The notes: generated by a model from the letters alone, not told the origin. 64,000 bases of DNA from Nitrosopumilus oxyclinae (GCF_013407165.1 NZ_CP026994.1:1454187-1518186), one strand, 5' to 3'; positions 52,468-62,223 are shown, numbered from the stretch's first letter. Made by a program: numbers and translations.

Positions 52468-52631
52468 AAAAATCCGAACTTAGAAGATTAGTATCTGACT
52501 ATAAAGAAACTAAAATAAAATTATCTAAATCAGAAAATAAAAAATTAAATGATAAATTAAAAATGATTGAACAGAAATATTATCATGAAACTGGTAGAAC
52601 ATTAAAATCAGATTTAGAAGAGATGACATAA
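52464..52631 (+). CDS. Small charged protein at the end of the CoA operon, 55 aa
   Basis: ATG 52464 overlaps the coaBC stop by 4 bases (ATGA), showing translational coupling. The 55-residue product begins MKKSELRRLVSDYKETKIKL and is Lys/Glu-rich and likely helical. It lacks cysteines and hydrophobic segments. No family recognised. Its place suggests a helper or regulator of CoA synthesis; this is inference. Confidence 0.7.
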   Translation: MKKSELRRLVSDYKETKIKLSKSENKKLNDKLKMIEQKYYHETGRTLKSDLEEMT

Positions 52632-52660
52632 AATAGATCAAATAAGGTGAAAGTAGTTAG

Positions 52661-53503
52661 ATGAAAATTATTCATTCAGAATACAAACAACGAAATATGA
52701 AAATTTGGAATGAAGTTGCTCCTAGATATCATAAGAGATGGGCTAGTGTAAATAAAGGACCATTTCAAAGTACAAAAAAACTAGTAGAATTAGTAAATAT
52801 CAACAAAGGTGATGCAGTATTGGATGTTGCATGTGGTACAGGAGTAGTAACAAATCAAATTCAAAAAAAGATAGGAAAATCAGGATATGTGATAGGAGTA
52901 GATACTTCAAGTACGGCAATTAAAATTGCAAAAAAATGGAATGGTAAAAAATCAAATGTAGATTTTGTAAATATTGATGCTGAAAAATTTAATTTTTCTA
53001 AAAAATTTGATGTTGTTACATGTCAATATGCATTATTTTTCTTTCCTAATGCTCAAAAAGCATTAAAAAATATGAAAAATAGCCTTAAAAAATCTGGGAA
53101 TATTGGGATTTCTGTCCACGGAAGTAAAGATTCTGTTCCTTTCTTTAGCAATATCATAGATTCAGTTACCAAGTACATTCCAGATTATGTACCACCAGGT
53201 TCTCCAGATCTTGATAGATTTGGGACGAAATCAGCTTTAAAAAATGAAGTAAGTAAAGCAGGTTTCTCAAAAATTACTGTAAAAGATTATGTCTTTCATT
53301 TCAGTCCAGGAAAATTTGAAGATTATTGGAGAAATTATCTAAAATACATTGCAAAACCACTAAAAGAAAAGCTAAATAATTTAGATTATTCAAAAAGAAA
53401 AGAATTGAAACAACTAGTCAAAGATAAAACATTACAATATACAAAGAAAAATGGAGAAATTTTATTTCCTTGGCAAGTTTTAATTCTAGGTGCTAAAAAC
53501 TAG
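52661..53503 (+). CDS. Class I SAM-dependent methyltransferase
   Basis: A 280-residue protein with a Rossmann methyltransferase core: motif I VLDVACGTGVVTNQI (about 46-60), acidic loop VIGVDTS and QYALFFFPNAQKAL. It resembles the UbiE/Coq5-type group, which act on small molecules such as quinones, but the substrate cannot be read from this sequence. A helical region (about 200-260) follows the core. Confidence 0.88.
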   Translation: MKIIHSEYKQRNMKIWNEVAPRYHKRWASVNKGPFQSTKKLVELVNINKGDAVLDVACGTGVVTNQIQKKIGKSGYVIGVDTSSTAIKIAKKWNGKKSNVDFVNIDAEKFNFSKKFDVVTCQYALFFFPNAQKALKNMKNSLKKSGNIGISVHGSKDSVPFFSNIIDSVTKYIPDYVPPGSPDLDRFGTKSALKNEVSKAGFSKITVKDYVFHFSPGKFEDYWRNYLKYIAKPLKEKLNNLDYSKRKELKQLVKDKTLQYTKKNGEILFPWQVLILGAKN

Positions 53504-53514
53504 ATTGAAGAGAC

Positions 53515-53997
53515 ATGGGTAAAGAAAGTAAAAAAAAGGAAGATAAGCCGAAGAAGAATGATTTCAAGTCATTTTTGAAAAAAAGAGCTCCAATCTACCT
53601 TGCTTTGATCGCAATGTTTGTGGTATTTGTAATTCCAGAAATGACAAAAGGAACACTAGAAAAGAGTTTTCCAGAACTAAGTGATGAAAATCAAAAAATT
53701 GTAGATATTTTAATGAAGTATGATGGTCCAAATAATTCAGGATTAACTGTCTTAGAAGCATTAGAGAATAAAATAAGTGAAGAGTATCCTCAAGAGAAAA
53801 TTTTTGATCATAAAAAGACTACAGTCGATCTAACTGTAACAAATGTAAATTCTGAAGAATACAAGGTGAATTTAAATTTCATATCACATAAGGGTGAAAT
53901 GAATTATGATTGGAATGTAAACGTAATTTCAGAAAAAATTTCTTCGAATAATTCAGAATCAAAATACATTATTGATCTAGTAAACTATTACGACTAG
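53515..53997 (+). CDS. Membrane-anchored protein of unknown function, 160 aa
   Basis: A lysine-rich N-terminus (about 1-23), one helix (about 26-43) and an outer soluble domain with beta strands (VDLTVTNVNSEEYKVNLNFI). It begins 11 bases after the methyltransferase stop, so the two may be co-transcribed. No family recognised. Confidence 0.65.
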   Translation: MGKESKKKEDKPKKNDFKSFLKKRAPIYLALIAMFVVFVIPEMTKGTLEKSFPELSDENQKIVDILMKYDGPNNSGLTVLEALENKISEEYPQEKIFDHKKTTVDLTVTNVNSEEYKVNLNFISHKGEMNYDWNVNVISEKISSNNSESKYIIDLVNYYD

Positions 53998-53999
53998 GC

Positions 54000-55064
54000 T
54001 CAAATTGTTACTAAATCTTTAGTAAATTTATGCATTATAATTGGTCTATCTTTTACAATTAGTGAATCCTCTATTCTAATTCCAAATTTATTTTCAATGT
54101 AAATTCCAGGTTCCACAGTTATTGCCATATTTTCTTTTAATTTTGTATTGCTTCGATAAGAAACAGTCGGTAATTCATGAACTTCTAATCCAATTCCATG
54201 ACCTGTTGAATGAATAAAGTATTTGCCATAATTTTGATCATCAATGTATTTTCTACATGCAAAGTCAATATCTTTGCAATCAATATTTGGTCTAACAGCT
54301 TTTAAACCAAGTCTTTGAGATTCTTTAACAATTTCATATGCTTCATTTGCTTGTGATGAAATTTTTCCTATTGCAAATGTTCTAGTTGCATCAGAAACAT
54401 ACCCTTTGTATCTTAATGTAAGATCAGTTACGACTAAGTCTCCTTTTTTGAATTTCCTATTTGTAACTTGAGCATGTGGTAATGCACCATTTGGACCTCC
54501 AGCAATAATTAAGGGATTAAGCGTAGATTTGTATCCTGTATCAAACATTTCCTGTTCCATAGCATATGTCATCAGAATTGTTTGTAATTCAGATTCTTTT
54601 TGACCAATTTTCATTTTTTTAGTACAAATTTGAAACATTTCATCAATTATTTTAGATGCTTTTTTGAGAATTTGGATTTCTTTTTCATCTTTTATGATTC
54701 TAGCATTGTAAAATGGGTCAGTTGATGATTTAATTTTTGGAATTGATTTTTTTAATGACATCATTATTGAATAATTTTGGCAATCAGTGCAAACTCGATT
54801 TTTCTTAATTTTTTTAATTAATGAGGTAATCAGACCTTCTCCTCGTTCTGCTGTAATTACATTACAATCAACAGATTCATCTTTTGCTCTACCAACTTCA
54901 AGTTCAGGTGCAATAATTGTGGTTTTTCCATTTTTTTCAAGTAATCCAATCGCCTCACCCCAAAACCCAGTCATGTAAAACAAATTTTCAGGCTCAAATG
55001 TAACCAAAGTATCACAATCAATTTGCTGGGCATATTTCAAAAGATTCTTTCTACGTATATTCAT
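54000..55064 (-). CDS. M24 family metallopeptidase (Xaa-Pro aminopeptidase type)
   Basis: A 354-residue protein with a creatinase-like N-terminal domain (1-125) and a pita-bread catalytic domain. The five metal ligands appear in order: Asp in LVVTDLTLRY, Asp in YVSDATRTF, His in STGHGIGLEVHE, Glu in ITVEPGIYIE and Glu in GIRIEDSLIV. It removes N-terminal residues before proline. The ATG at 55064 is the clear start. Confidence 0.92.
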   Translation of the reverse strand: MNIRRKNLLKYAQQIDCDTLVTFEPENLFYMTGFWGEAIGLLEKNGKTTIIAPELEVGRAKDESVDCNVITAERGEGLITSLIKKIKKNRVCTDCQNYSIMMSLKKSIPKIKSSTDPFYNARIIKDEKEIQILKKASKIIDEMFQICTKKMKIGQKESELQTILMTYAMEQEMFDTGYKSTLNPLIIAGGPNGALPHAQVTNRKFKKGDLVVTDLTLRYKGYVSDATRTFAIGKISSQANEAYEIVKESQRLGLKAVRPNIDCKDIDFACRKYIDDQNYGKYFIHSTGHGIGLEVHELPTVSYRSNTKLKENMAITVEPGIYIENKFGIRIEDSLIVKDRPIIMHKFTKDLVTI

Positions 55065-55090
55065 ACTCAGATATCTCTAATTCTCAATTT

Positions 55091-56149
55091 ATGTATGATG
55101 TAAAGTTTGTATATGGAAAATTGAGCCAGATCGCAGTGGCTGAAGAAAAAGAAAAGAAGAAAGTAGTTGCATTACTATCTGGCGGTTTAGATAGCCAGCT
55201 TGCAGTTAGAATGATGCAGGAACAGGGTTTTGATGTATCAGCTGTAGCAATTAAAACTCCATTTTGTGATTTTGATTGTGGAAGAGGATGTGGTTTTGAA
55301 ATTAGAGAAAGAGCAGATGATCTCAATGTGAATTTAAAAACAGTTTATCTTGGTGATGAATATATCGAGATGCTAAAACATCCAAAGCACGGAATCGGTG
55401 CTGGATTTAATCCATGTGTTGATTGTAGAACAATGATGTTTGATGCAGCAAAAAAACACATGGAAGAAATTGGTGCAGAATTTATTATCTCAGGAGAAGT
55501 ATTAGGTCAACGTCCAATGAGTCAACATGCACCATCATTACATATTATTGAAAATGAATCTAATTTGAAAGGAAAAATTGTAAGACCATTATCTGCTGGA
55601 TTATTACCACCATCAGATGCTGAAAAAGATGGTTTGATCAAAAGAGAAAACCTTGGAATGATTAAAGGAAGACAAAGAAAAATTCAAATGCGAATGGCTA
55701 AAGAATATGGAATTGAAAATCCGCCAAATGCAGGTGGTGGTTGTTTGTTAACTGAACCACAATTTGGAATTAAAGCTAAAGATTTGTTTGATCATATAGA
55801 AACTCCAACAATTAATGAGATTGATTTGTTAAAAATTGGAAGACATTTTAGATTAGATGAAGAAACAAAATTTGTTGTTGGAAGACACAAAGATGAAAAT
55901 GAAATGATTAAAGCATTAGCTTTGCCTGACGATATTTTACTTGAGGCTAAAGATTACGTTGGACCAGTTTCAATCTTACGTGGTAAGAATGCAAAGTTAC
56001 ATGTAGAATTTGCATCAGCTGTAACTTTAAGATATTCAGATGCGCCAAAAAGTGGACACAGTGTAGTTTCTGTTAAAAATGGAGATTCAACTGATGAAGT
56101 TAGTTCTGAATGTGCAGAAGAACAATCTTATCTTAAATTTAGAATGTAG
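55091..56149 (+). CDS. PP-loop ATP pyrophosphatase, tRNA thiolation type (ThiI/MnmA-like)
   Basis: A 352-residue protein with the PP-loop VALLSGGLDSQLAVRMM (about 26-42). Several cysteines follow (FCDFDCGRGCGF and NPCVDCRTMM, then GGGCLL), including a CX2C pair that may hold an Fe-S cluster or take part in sulfur transfer. The family adenylates tRNA uridine for thiolation or related reactions. The precise modified base cannot be read here. The C-terminal part (about 255-340) has no domain I recognise. Confidence 0.8.
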   Translation: MYDVKFVYGKLSQIAVAEEKEKKKVVALLSGGLDSQLAVRMMQEQGFDVSAVAIKTPFCDFDCGRGCGFEIRERADDLNVNLKTVYLGDEYIEMLKHPKHGIGAGFNPCVDCRTMMFDAAKKHMEEIGAEFIISGEVLGQRPMSQHAPSLHIIENESNLKGKIVRPLSAGLLPPSDAEKDGLIKRENLGMIKGRQRKIQMRMAKEYGIENPPNAGGGCLLTEPQFGIKAKDLFDHIETPTINEIDLLKIGRHFRLDEETKFVVGRHKDENEMIKALALPDDILLEAKDYVGPVSILRGKNAKLHVEFASAVTLRYSDAPKSGHSVVSVKNGDSTDEVSSECAEEQSYLKFRM

Positions 56150-56222
56150 GCGTGAAATATTTTAAAAATTAGTTAAAACTAAGGAAGAGTTTTTGAATAA
56201 GTAGTTCTCATTTTCAACAAGG

Positions 56223-56501
56223 ATGCAAAAACAAGAAAATTCTACATATCTAAAGGCAATAACAATTAGAGACATTAGTGATGTTCATTCTATCAAAGAA
56301 GACATCAAAAAAAATATGATATTGATTCTAAGAGTTACACCATTAGCACAAAAAGATGTGGAACAACTTCGTAAAGTAGTTGAAGAATTGTATTCTATTG
56401 CAAAAGCAGAAGATGCTGAAATTGCAAGATTAGGTGAGGAGAGAATTATAATTGCACCATCCAGTATAAAGATCTGGAAACCTGAATACGATCTAAAATA
56501 A
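56223..56501 (+). CDS. sepF: SepF-like cell division protein
   Basis: A 92-residue protein of the SepF (DUF552) pattern: YLKAITIRDISDVHSIKEDI, KKNMILILRVTPLAQKDVEQ and a C-terminal IIIAPSSIKIW. It lacks the N-terminal amphipathic helix of full-length SepF and is close to the SepF core only. In archaea SepF anchors FtsZ to the membrane; thaumarchaea mainly divide with Cdv proteins, so its role here is open. The 3' end overlaps aCPSF1 (opposite strand) by 9 bases. Confidence 0.8.
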   Translation: MQKQENSTYLKAITIRDISDVHSIKEDIKKNMILILRVTPLAQKDVEQLRKVVEELYSIAKAEDAEIARLGEERIIIAPSSIKIWKPEYDLK

Positions 56502-58433
56502 TTTTATTGCTTCTTGAACTTGTGGGTAATGTGCAGGTAGCTTATACATTCGTCTGATATTCATTGCAAGGTTTTCTGATTTTGAGCGTTCACCATGATT
56601 AACTAGAACACGACGAAGTTTTGGTCTTAATCTTTGTACAAATGACATTAATTGATTATAATCACTGTGTCCACTAAAACCATCTAATTTTTCAACACCA
56701 CAGTTAATTGAAACAACTTCAACTTTTCCTTCTTTGCCTAACATAGTTGCTTGTTTAGATCCATCAAGAACTCGTCTTCCCAAAGTTCCATTCACTTGAT
56801 AAGAAACAAACAACACTTTGTTCTTTTTATCAGGTGCAATATTTTTGAAATATTCTAAAACAGGTCCACCTTCTAACATTCCAGATGTTGCCAAAATAAT
56901 ACATGGTGAATTATCCCTCATAGGCTCTTCTCTAGCATCGGCATGTTCAATATTAGTAAAGTATTCAGAATCAAATGGATTATCATCAGTTTCTAGTATT
57001 TTTTGTTTAAGTTCTCTTGCAAGATATTCAGGATAAGATTCGTGTATTGCTGATGCCTCTGAAATCATTCCTTCTGTAAATACAGGGGCTTCAACCATTT
57101 CTCCTGATTTCATATAGTGATCAATTACCATCATAATTTCTTGTGCACGTCCAACTGCTGGTATAGGAATCAAAACTTTACCACCATCAGCTAGTGTGTT
57201 GTTTACAGCATTGATGAAAGAAGATTCTACTTGTTGTCTGGTTGGTTGAATATCTTCTTTAAGACCATACGTACTTTCTATCAATAAAGTTTCAACTCTT
57301 GGAAAGTTCCAACTAGCAGCTTCAAACAAAATACTTTTTCCAAATTTAATATCACCTGAATAAACAAAGTTATGATCACCATTTCCAATATGAAAATGAC
57401 ATAATGCAGAACCTAGAATATGACCTGCATTTGCAAGAACTAGTTTAATGTCAGGAGAAATATCAGTTACGGTTCCATATGGTAAAGTAATTGTTTGTCT
57501 CATGACTTGTTTTACATCGCGTTCAGCATAAATTGGAGTCCTGCCTTGAGCAGCAGCTACTTTGATTGCGTCTAATTGAATCAAATTCATCATCGGTAAT
57601 GTAGGTTCAGTACAATAGATTGGACCTTTGTATCCATATTTGCATAATGCCGGTAAAAATCCAGTATGATCCAAATGAGCATGTCCAATAACTATAGCAT
57701 CAAGTTCATCTAGTGTTATGTTTAGAGAATCTAATCTTGGAAATGCGTCCATTGGAGAACGTGCACCAGGATTAATTCCACAGTCAACTAAGATCTTACT
57801 TTCAGGAGTAGATAGTAACATTGAAGATCGTCCTACTTGACCAAATCCACCAAGAGTATGAAGAGACACTTCAGTTCTTTGAGATAATCGAGGTCTGAAA
57901 ATTTCATCACCTACTTGTTTTAGCTGTTTACCTCTTTCAACAGAGGCTTGTTTTAGAGTCGCATTAATTGTTTGAATTGTACGCGAAGGAATAGTTGTTG
58001 CTTTTCTAATTCGTAATCTCCAACCTATCTTTTCAGTTACTTCAGCATGATTGAATTCTTTTGCATTCCTTTGTAACAACCAAGGTCTTTTTGCTTCAAC
58101 TGACACTTCACCTGTTGCGGTATCAAAAATAGTTCCTTGTAGATTAGCTTCTTTTGGTACACAATCAGCCAAAATTTTTCTTGCTTCAGCTTCAGGTTTT
58201 CTTATTGATTCATCAGTTCTAACAACAATTCTTTTTTTAATTATATTTACAAGATTAGAAATTGTATCATTGTTTTCCATCAAGTAGCGTGGAGAGTTTG
58301 TATAAAGAGCAATTCTTGGTCCTTCATATTCTATTTTTGTTACACTTGCCTCTTTAGGTATACTTTGCAGTATGGTGGCCATTATATTCTGGCTAGTAGG
58401 AGGTAATTCTTTTTCTTGATATTTACGTTGCAT
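56493..58433 (-). CDS. Archaeal CPSF1 (aCPSF1/FttA), KH plus beta-CASP ribonuclease and termination factor
   Basis: About 646 residues from ATG 58433. Two N-terminal KH-type domains (about 1-150) are followed by a metallo-beta-lactamase domain with VIGHAHLDHTGFLPAL and other metal ligands (HILGSALCHF, YSGDIKFG), and a beta-CASP domain with SGHSDYNQLM and VNHGERS near the end. It cleaves nascent RNA at U-rich sites and terminates transcription in archaea. An upstream ATG at 58472 would overlap the proteasome gene; I prefer 58433, which has a GTGAT ribosome-site-like sequence before it. Confidence 0.95.
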   Translation of the reverse strand: MQRKYQEKELPPTSQNIMATILQSIPKEASVTKIEYEGPRIALYTNSPRYLMENNDTISNLVNIIKKRIVVRTDESIRKPEAEARKILADCVPKEANLQGTIFDTATGEVSVEAKRPWLLQRNAKEFNHAEVTEKIGWRLRIRKATTIPSRTIQTINATLKQASVERGKQLKQVGDEIFRPRLSQRTEVSLHTLGGFGQVGRSSMLLSTPESKILVDCGINPGARSPMDAFPRLDSLNITLDELDAIVIGHAHLDHTGFLPALCKYGYKGPIYCTEPTLPMMNLIQLDAIKVAAAQGRTPIYAERDVKQVMRQTITLPYGTVTDISPDIKLVLANAGHILGSALCHFHIGNGDHNFVYSGDIKFGKSILFEAASWNFPRVETLLIESTYGLKEDIQPTRQQVESSFINAVNNTLADGGKVLIPIPAVGRAQEIMMVIDHYMKSGEMVEAPVFTEGMISEASAIHESYPEYLARELKQKILETDDNPFDSEYFTNIEHADAREEPMRDNSPCIILATSGMLEGGPVLEYFKNIAPDKKNKVLFVSYQVNGTLGRRVLDGSKQATMLGKEGKVEVVSINCGVEKLDGFSGHSDYNQLMSFVQRLRPKLRRVLVNHGERSKSENLAMNIRRMYKLPAHYPQVQEAIKLF

Positions 58434-58440
58434 TAAATCA

Positions 58441-59073
58441 CTAAAGTTCGATGACGGCTTTCTTTTGTTCATCGGTTAATAGACGGAAACCGTCTTTGTC
58501 CATAACTGCGATGTTAATTCCATCGCCTGTACCAATGTTTCTAGTTATTGCGGCTTTAACAGCTCTTAGAGCTACTTGTTTTGCTTCTTCTATCGTAAGG
58601 TCTTCTTTGTATTCTTCTTCAAGTAAACCATAAGCTACTGGAGAACCGCTACCAGTTGTAACATATGATTTCTCTTCAACTGATCCAAACATATCAACAT
58701 TAAACAATGACGGACCATTTGCATCATATCCACCAAGTAAGATATCAGCCATGAATGGATATCCTCTATTCTGATGAAATATCAATGAACATAATCTTGC
58801 TAGTGAATGAATAGAAATGTCACCTTGTTTTTCAACTCTGTGAAGATTAGAATGATAACGTAAGATATCCACGATATTTTGAGCATCAGCAACACCACCT
58901 GCCAGGGTAAGTCCAGCATGTTGATCAATTTGTTGGATTTTCATAGTATTGTTATTTGCAATAAAATAGCCTGCGCTGGCTCTCATGTCGGCGCATAATA
59001 CGACGCCGTCTTTGGCCTTGATACCTACTGTGGTAGTCCCATGCAGAATTTTTTCTTCAACGTTATTTGACAA
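58441..59073 (-). CDS. psmB: Proteasome beta subunit
   Basis: A 210-residue precursor that begins SNNVEEKILHGTTTVGIKAK. The GTTT marks the cleavage point: Thr13 (after HG) becomes the N-terminal nucleophile. Conserved Asp in LCADMRASAG, Lys in TMKIQQ and the GSGSPVAYGLLE segment are present. The start is TTG 59073. It is followed by aCPSF1, 7 bases away. Only one beta subunit is in the window. Confidence 0.95.
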   Translation of the reverse strand: MSNNVEEKILHGTTTVGIKAKDGVVLCADMRASAGYFIANNNTMKIQQIDQHAGLTLAGGVADAQNIVDILRYHSNLHRVEKQGDISIHSLARLCSLIFHQNRGYPFMADILLGGYDANGPSLFNVDMFGSVEEKSYVTTGSGSPVAYGLLEEEYKEDLTIEEAKQVALRAVKAAITRNIGTGDGINIAVMDKDGFRLLTDEQKKAVIEL

Positions 59074-59148
59074 AATACACCTATTAAGATAAAGTAAAGG
59101 GAATCGGCCCCTTTTAAATAACTTTTTGATCCCTTGAAATCATAAATA

Positions 59149-60213
59149 ATGAGAACAAATCAAGATCGCATGGATTCACACACGATGGAATTACCTAGAC
59201 AGATCGTTGTAGGTGAAAAAAATATCAATGAATTTGCAGGATTTCTTCAAAGTTTAACTAAGCCTAAGAAAGTGTCATTAATTTCAGGAATTAATGTAAA
59301 AAAAATTCTTAAACAAAAAATTGAAAAATCATTAAAAAGTAAAAAAATTAAATTTGTTTGGCATACATCAAAAGATAATCAGATTACTACTCTTAAAAAA
59401 ATTCAAAATGATGTAAAAAAAGATCACAGTGATATAATTGCAGGAATAGGAGGTGGACGTTCAATAGATACCGCAAAATTAATCGGGTTTAATTTAGATA
59501 TTCCATTTGTCAGTGTACCTACAGCAGCATCACATGATGGAATTGCAAGTCCTTTTGTTTCAATAAAAAGCGATAAACCACATTCAATTGTAGCAACAGC
59601 ACCATTAGGTGTTTTTGTAGATATAGATATAATCAAAAAAGCACCATCTAGACTACTAGCAAGTGGTTGTGGAGATTTGGTAGCAAATATTACTGCTGTT
59701 AAAGATTGGAAATTAGGACGGGATAAAACAGGTGAATATTACGGAAGATATTCAGCAAATTTAGCAATAATGAGTGCAGAAATAGTTATGGAAAAATCTA
59801 GTCAATATGCCAAGAATGGTCTAGATGCCAGAGTAATAGTTGAAGCTTTGATTAGTGCAGGAGTTGCATCATGTATTGCAGGAAGTAGTAGACCATGTTC
59901 AGGTGCTGAACATCTTTTTTCACATGCATTAGATAGAATTGCACCAGGTAAAGGATTACACGGAGAAAAATGTGGGTTAGGTGCTATTATGATTTCAAAA
60001 CTTCAAGGACAAAACTGGAAAGAAATAGTCAAAACATTGAAAAATGTAGGAGCACCAACTACTGCAAAACAGATTGATTTGAAGGAAGAACAAATAATTG
60101 ATGCATTAATGATTGCACAAGATTTACGTCCAGAAAGATATACAATTCTAAAAGAAATCGATATGACAGAACGAAGAGCTAAAAATATTGCAAAATCTAC
60201 AAATGTAACTTAA
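59149..60213 (+). CDS. egsA: sn-Glycerol-1-phosphate dehydrogenase
   Basis: A 354-residue protein of the archaeal G1PDH/AraM group. The NAD loop GIGGGRSIDTAKLIGF and the PTAASHDGIASPFVS segment are visible. Metal ligands include His in SSRPCSGAEHLFSHALD and HGEKCGLG. It makes the G1P backbone of archaeal ether lipids from dihydroxyacetone phosphate. The ATG at 59149 is used; the internal ATG at codon 8 is an alternative. Confidence 0.94.
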   Translation: MRTNQDRMDSHTMELPRQIVVGEKNINEFAGFLQSLTKPKKVSLISGINVKKILKQKIEKSLKSKKIKFVWHTSKDNQITTLKKIQNDVKKDHSDIIAGIGGGRSIDTAKLIGFNLDIPFVSVPTAASHDGIASPFVSIKSDKPHSIVATAPLGVFVDIDIIKKAPSRLLASGCGDLVANITAVKDWKLGRDKTGEYYGRYSANLAIMSAEIVMEKSSQYAKNGLDARVIVEALISAGVASCIAGSSRPCSGAEHLFSHALDRIAPGKGLHGEKCGLGAIMISKLQGQNWKEIVKTLKNVGAPTTAKQIDLKEEQIIDALMIAQDLRPERYTILKEIDMTERRAKNIAKSTNVT

Positions 60214-60956
60214 GCGGTTTTTTGTTCAGGGGCTTTTTCTTTTGTTTCAGGCTTTTTTTCCTGAGCTTGTTTGTTCACATGTGTTTCAACAAAACTAACT
60301 TTTTCTAATGTAGGAACAAATTTGAAAACATCAAGTTGGATAAAGTGTTTCATGATTTGTAATCCATCAGCACGTAAAATTTCCTCAGGAATTGTAATGT
60401 TCACTTCTTTATCTTTCAAATCAAATGCAATTTTTGTATCCTCAACAGGTAATCTATTTTTAAGAATGCTATCGATTTTATCATTTGGAGTATCTAGAGA
60501 TTTAATGACATTGACATCAAACAAAATTGTTTTTCCAGCATATCTGTGATTATAATCTACTTGAACTCTACCAGATCCAATATAACGAATAATGCCTCTT
60601 TTATTATCAACTTCAATAGAATCACCTACTGAAACTTTCTCAGCATCTTCACCTAATTTTCTAATAGGAATCATTCTAACTTTGCCAGAATCTCTTTCAC
60701 CAAAACCTTTGTCCGGTGTTACTTCAATTGTAAGTTTATCACCAACAGCTGTTTTTGCAAGTGCTTCATCAAGTCCTTTTAGAACAGGATAAGAAATTTC
60801 ACCAATAGAAACTAGTTTTGGTTGATACTTGAAATTTTGTTCATGAATTGAATGTTTTTTTGCATCTTCTTCAATTGTTGTATCAAAGACTTCTTCAGTA
60901 TCTTTTACCTTTGCAGTATAATCTACTAGAATTAGTGAACCTTTGATGAAAGTCAA
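60210..60956 (-). CDS. FKBP-type peptidyl-prolyl isomerase (SlyD-like)
   Basis: A 248-residue protein with an FKBP domain split by an IF insert: the start SLILVDYTAKVKDTEEVFDT, the VLKGLDEALAKTAVGDKLTI segment, then an insert with RGIIRYIGSGRVQVDYNHRY and FDVNVI. A C-terminal extra domain (about 165-230) and an Lys/Glu-rich tail follow. It speeds proline isomerisation and acts as a chaperone. The start is TTG 60956. The 3' ends of this gene and egsA overlap by 4 bases. Confidence 0.9.
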   Translation of the reverse strand: MTFIKGSLILVDYTAKVKDTEEVFDTTIEEDAKKHSIHEQNFKYQPKLVSIGEISYPVLKGLDEALAKTAVGDKLTIEVTPDKGFGERDSGKVRMIPIRKLGEDAEKVSVGDSIEVDNKRGIIRYIGSGRVQVDYNHRYAGKTILFDVNVIKSLDTPNDKIDSILKNRLPVEDTKIAFDLKDKEVNITIPEEILRADGLQIMKHFIQLDVFKFVPTLEKVSFVETHVNKQAQEKKPETKEKAPEQKTA

Positions 60957-61038
60957 TGAGATCGGTTTCGAATTTCCTTATATTAAGTTAAGCGAGAAAC
61001 GGATAAGATTATTTTTCATAATATCAAATTAACAGGGT

Positions 61039-62184
61039 TTAGAGAGCTTTTAATTTTTCTTCTGCTATTTTAAAACCTGCTTGAGCATCAACGTTATATC
61101 CCATCATTGTCAATGTAGCTGAGATTGCAGAAATAGTTCTCATTACATGATAAGGACTAACTTCTCCCATACATCCAACTCTGAATACTTTACCTTTAAG
61201 ATCACCAAACCCACCTGCAACTAGTACTTTGAACTTGTCAGCTAGTGTATTTCTGAAAGTTTTGTCTTCAAGTCCATCCAAATAATTTAATGCAATAATT
61301 GAGATTGAACGATCTTCTTCTTTTGCAAATGGAGATAATCCCATTGCACTTAGACCAGAGTATAATGCATCTGAACAAACTTTATGACGTTTAAAGACAT
61401 TTTGTAATCCTTCTTCTAAGATCATGGATAATGCTTCTCTGTATGCATAAAGTAATGGAAGTGCTGGTGTGAAAGGAGTGTGTTTTTCTCCATCATAAAA
61501 TTTGAAGTATCTTGCTAAATTGAAATACATTGTAGCGGGTGGATTTTCAATCATGTATTTTTTGGCTTTAGCACTAACAGAAATTGGTGAAATTCCTGGA
61601 GGAGCAGCGATTGCTTTTTGTGCACCAGTCATACATACATCAATATTCCATTTATCTACTGGAAGTGGAGCACCGCCAAGTAATGAAACAGAATCTACAA
61701 CATAGAATGCATCATTTCTTGAAGTCAAATCAGATACTTTATCAAGATAATTAACCATTGTTCCTGTTGAAGTTTCATTGTGAACAACATAGAATGCTTT
61801 AACATCCTTGTTATTATCAAATGCTTCTTTAACTTGATCAAAAGTTGCATTTTCTCCTGGTGGAGTTTGAAGTTTTACAACATTGCCTCCTTGACCTTCA
61901 ATTAATTCTGATAATCGTCTACTGAATTCTCCATTTACAGGAATGATAATTTTGTCACCTTTTTTAACTAAATTTACAACACTTGCTTCAACTGCCCCAG
62001 TTCCAGATGCAGATAAAGCTACAATATCATTTTGTGTTTCAAATACTTGTTGAGTTTTATCAACAACATCAGTGTACAACTCTACAAAATCATCACTTCT
62101 GTGATTGATGATAGGTGCAAGCATTGCCCTCATTACTCTATTAGGTACATTTGTTGGACCAGGAAGCATTGATAGATATTCCAT
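61039..62184 (-). CDS. Class V aminotransferase (alanine/serine-glyoxylate type)
   Basis: A 381-residue PLP enzyme. The start LPGPTNVPNRVMRAML, the phosphate-binding SASGTGAVEASVVN and the cofactor lysine in MTGAQKAIAAPPG are visible. A FKVLVAGGFGDLKGKVFRVG segment near the C-terminus matches serine-pyruvate/alanine-glyoxylate aminotransferases. It transfers amino groups between alanine or serine and glyoxylate or pyruvate. The ATG at 62184 is well placed. Confidence 0.92.
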   Translation of the reverse strand: MEYLSMLPGPTNVPNRVMRAMLAPIINHRSDDFVELYTDVVDKTQQVFETQNDIVALSASGTGAVEASVVNLVKKGDKIIIPVNGEFSRRLSELIEGQGGNVVKLQTPPGENATFDQVKEAFDNNKDVKAFYVVHNETSTGTMVNYLDKVSDLTSRNDAFYVVDSVSLLGGAPLPVDKWNIDVCMTGAQKAIAAPPGISPISVSAKAKKYMIENPPATMYFNLARYFKFYDGEKHTPFTPALPLLYAYREALSMILEEGLQNVFKRHKVCSDALYSGLSAMGLSPFAKEEDRSISIIALNYLDGLEDKTFRNTLADKFKVLVAGGFGDLKGKVFRVGCMGEVSPYHVMRTISAISATLTMMGYNVDAQAGFKIAEEKLKAL

Positions 62185-62223
62185 ATGTTATCTATCAGCA
62201 GTTATTTTGGGGTTTATTTATAA

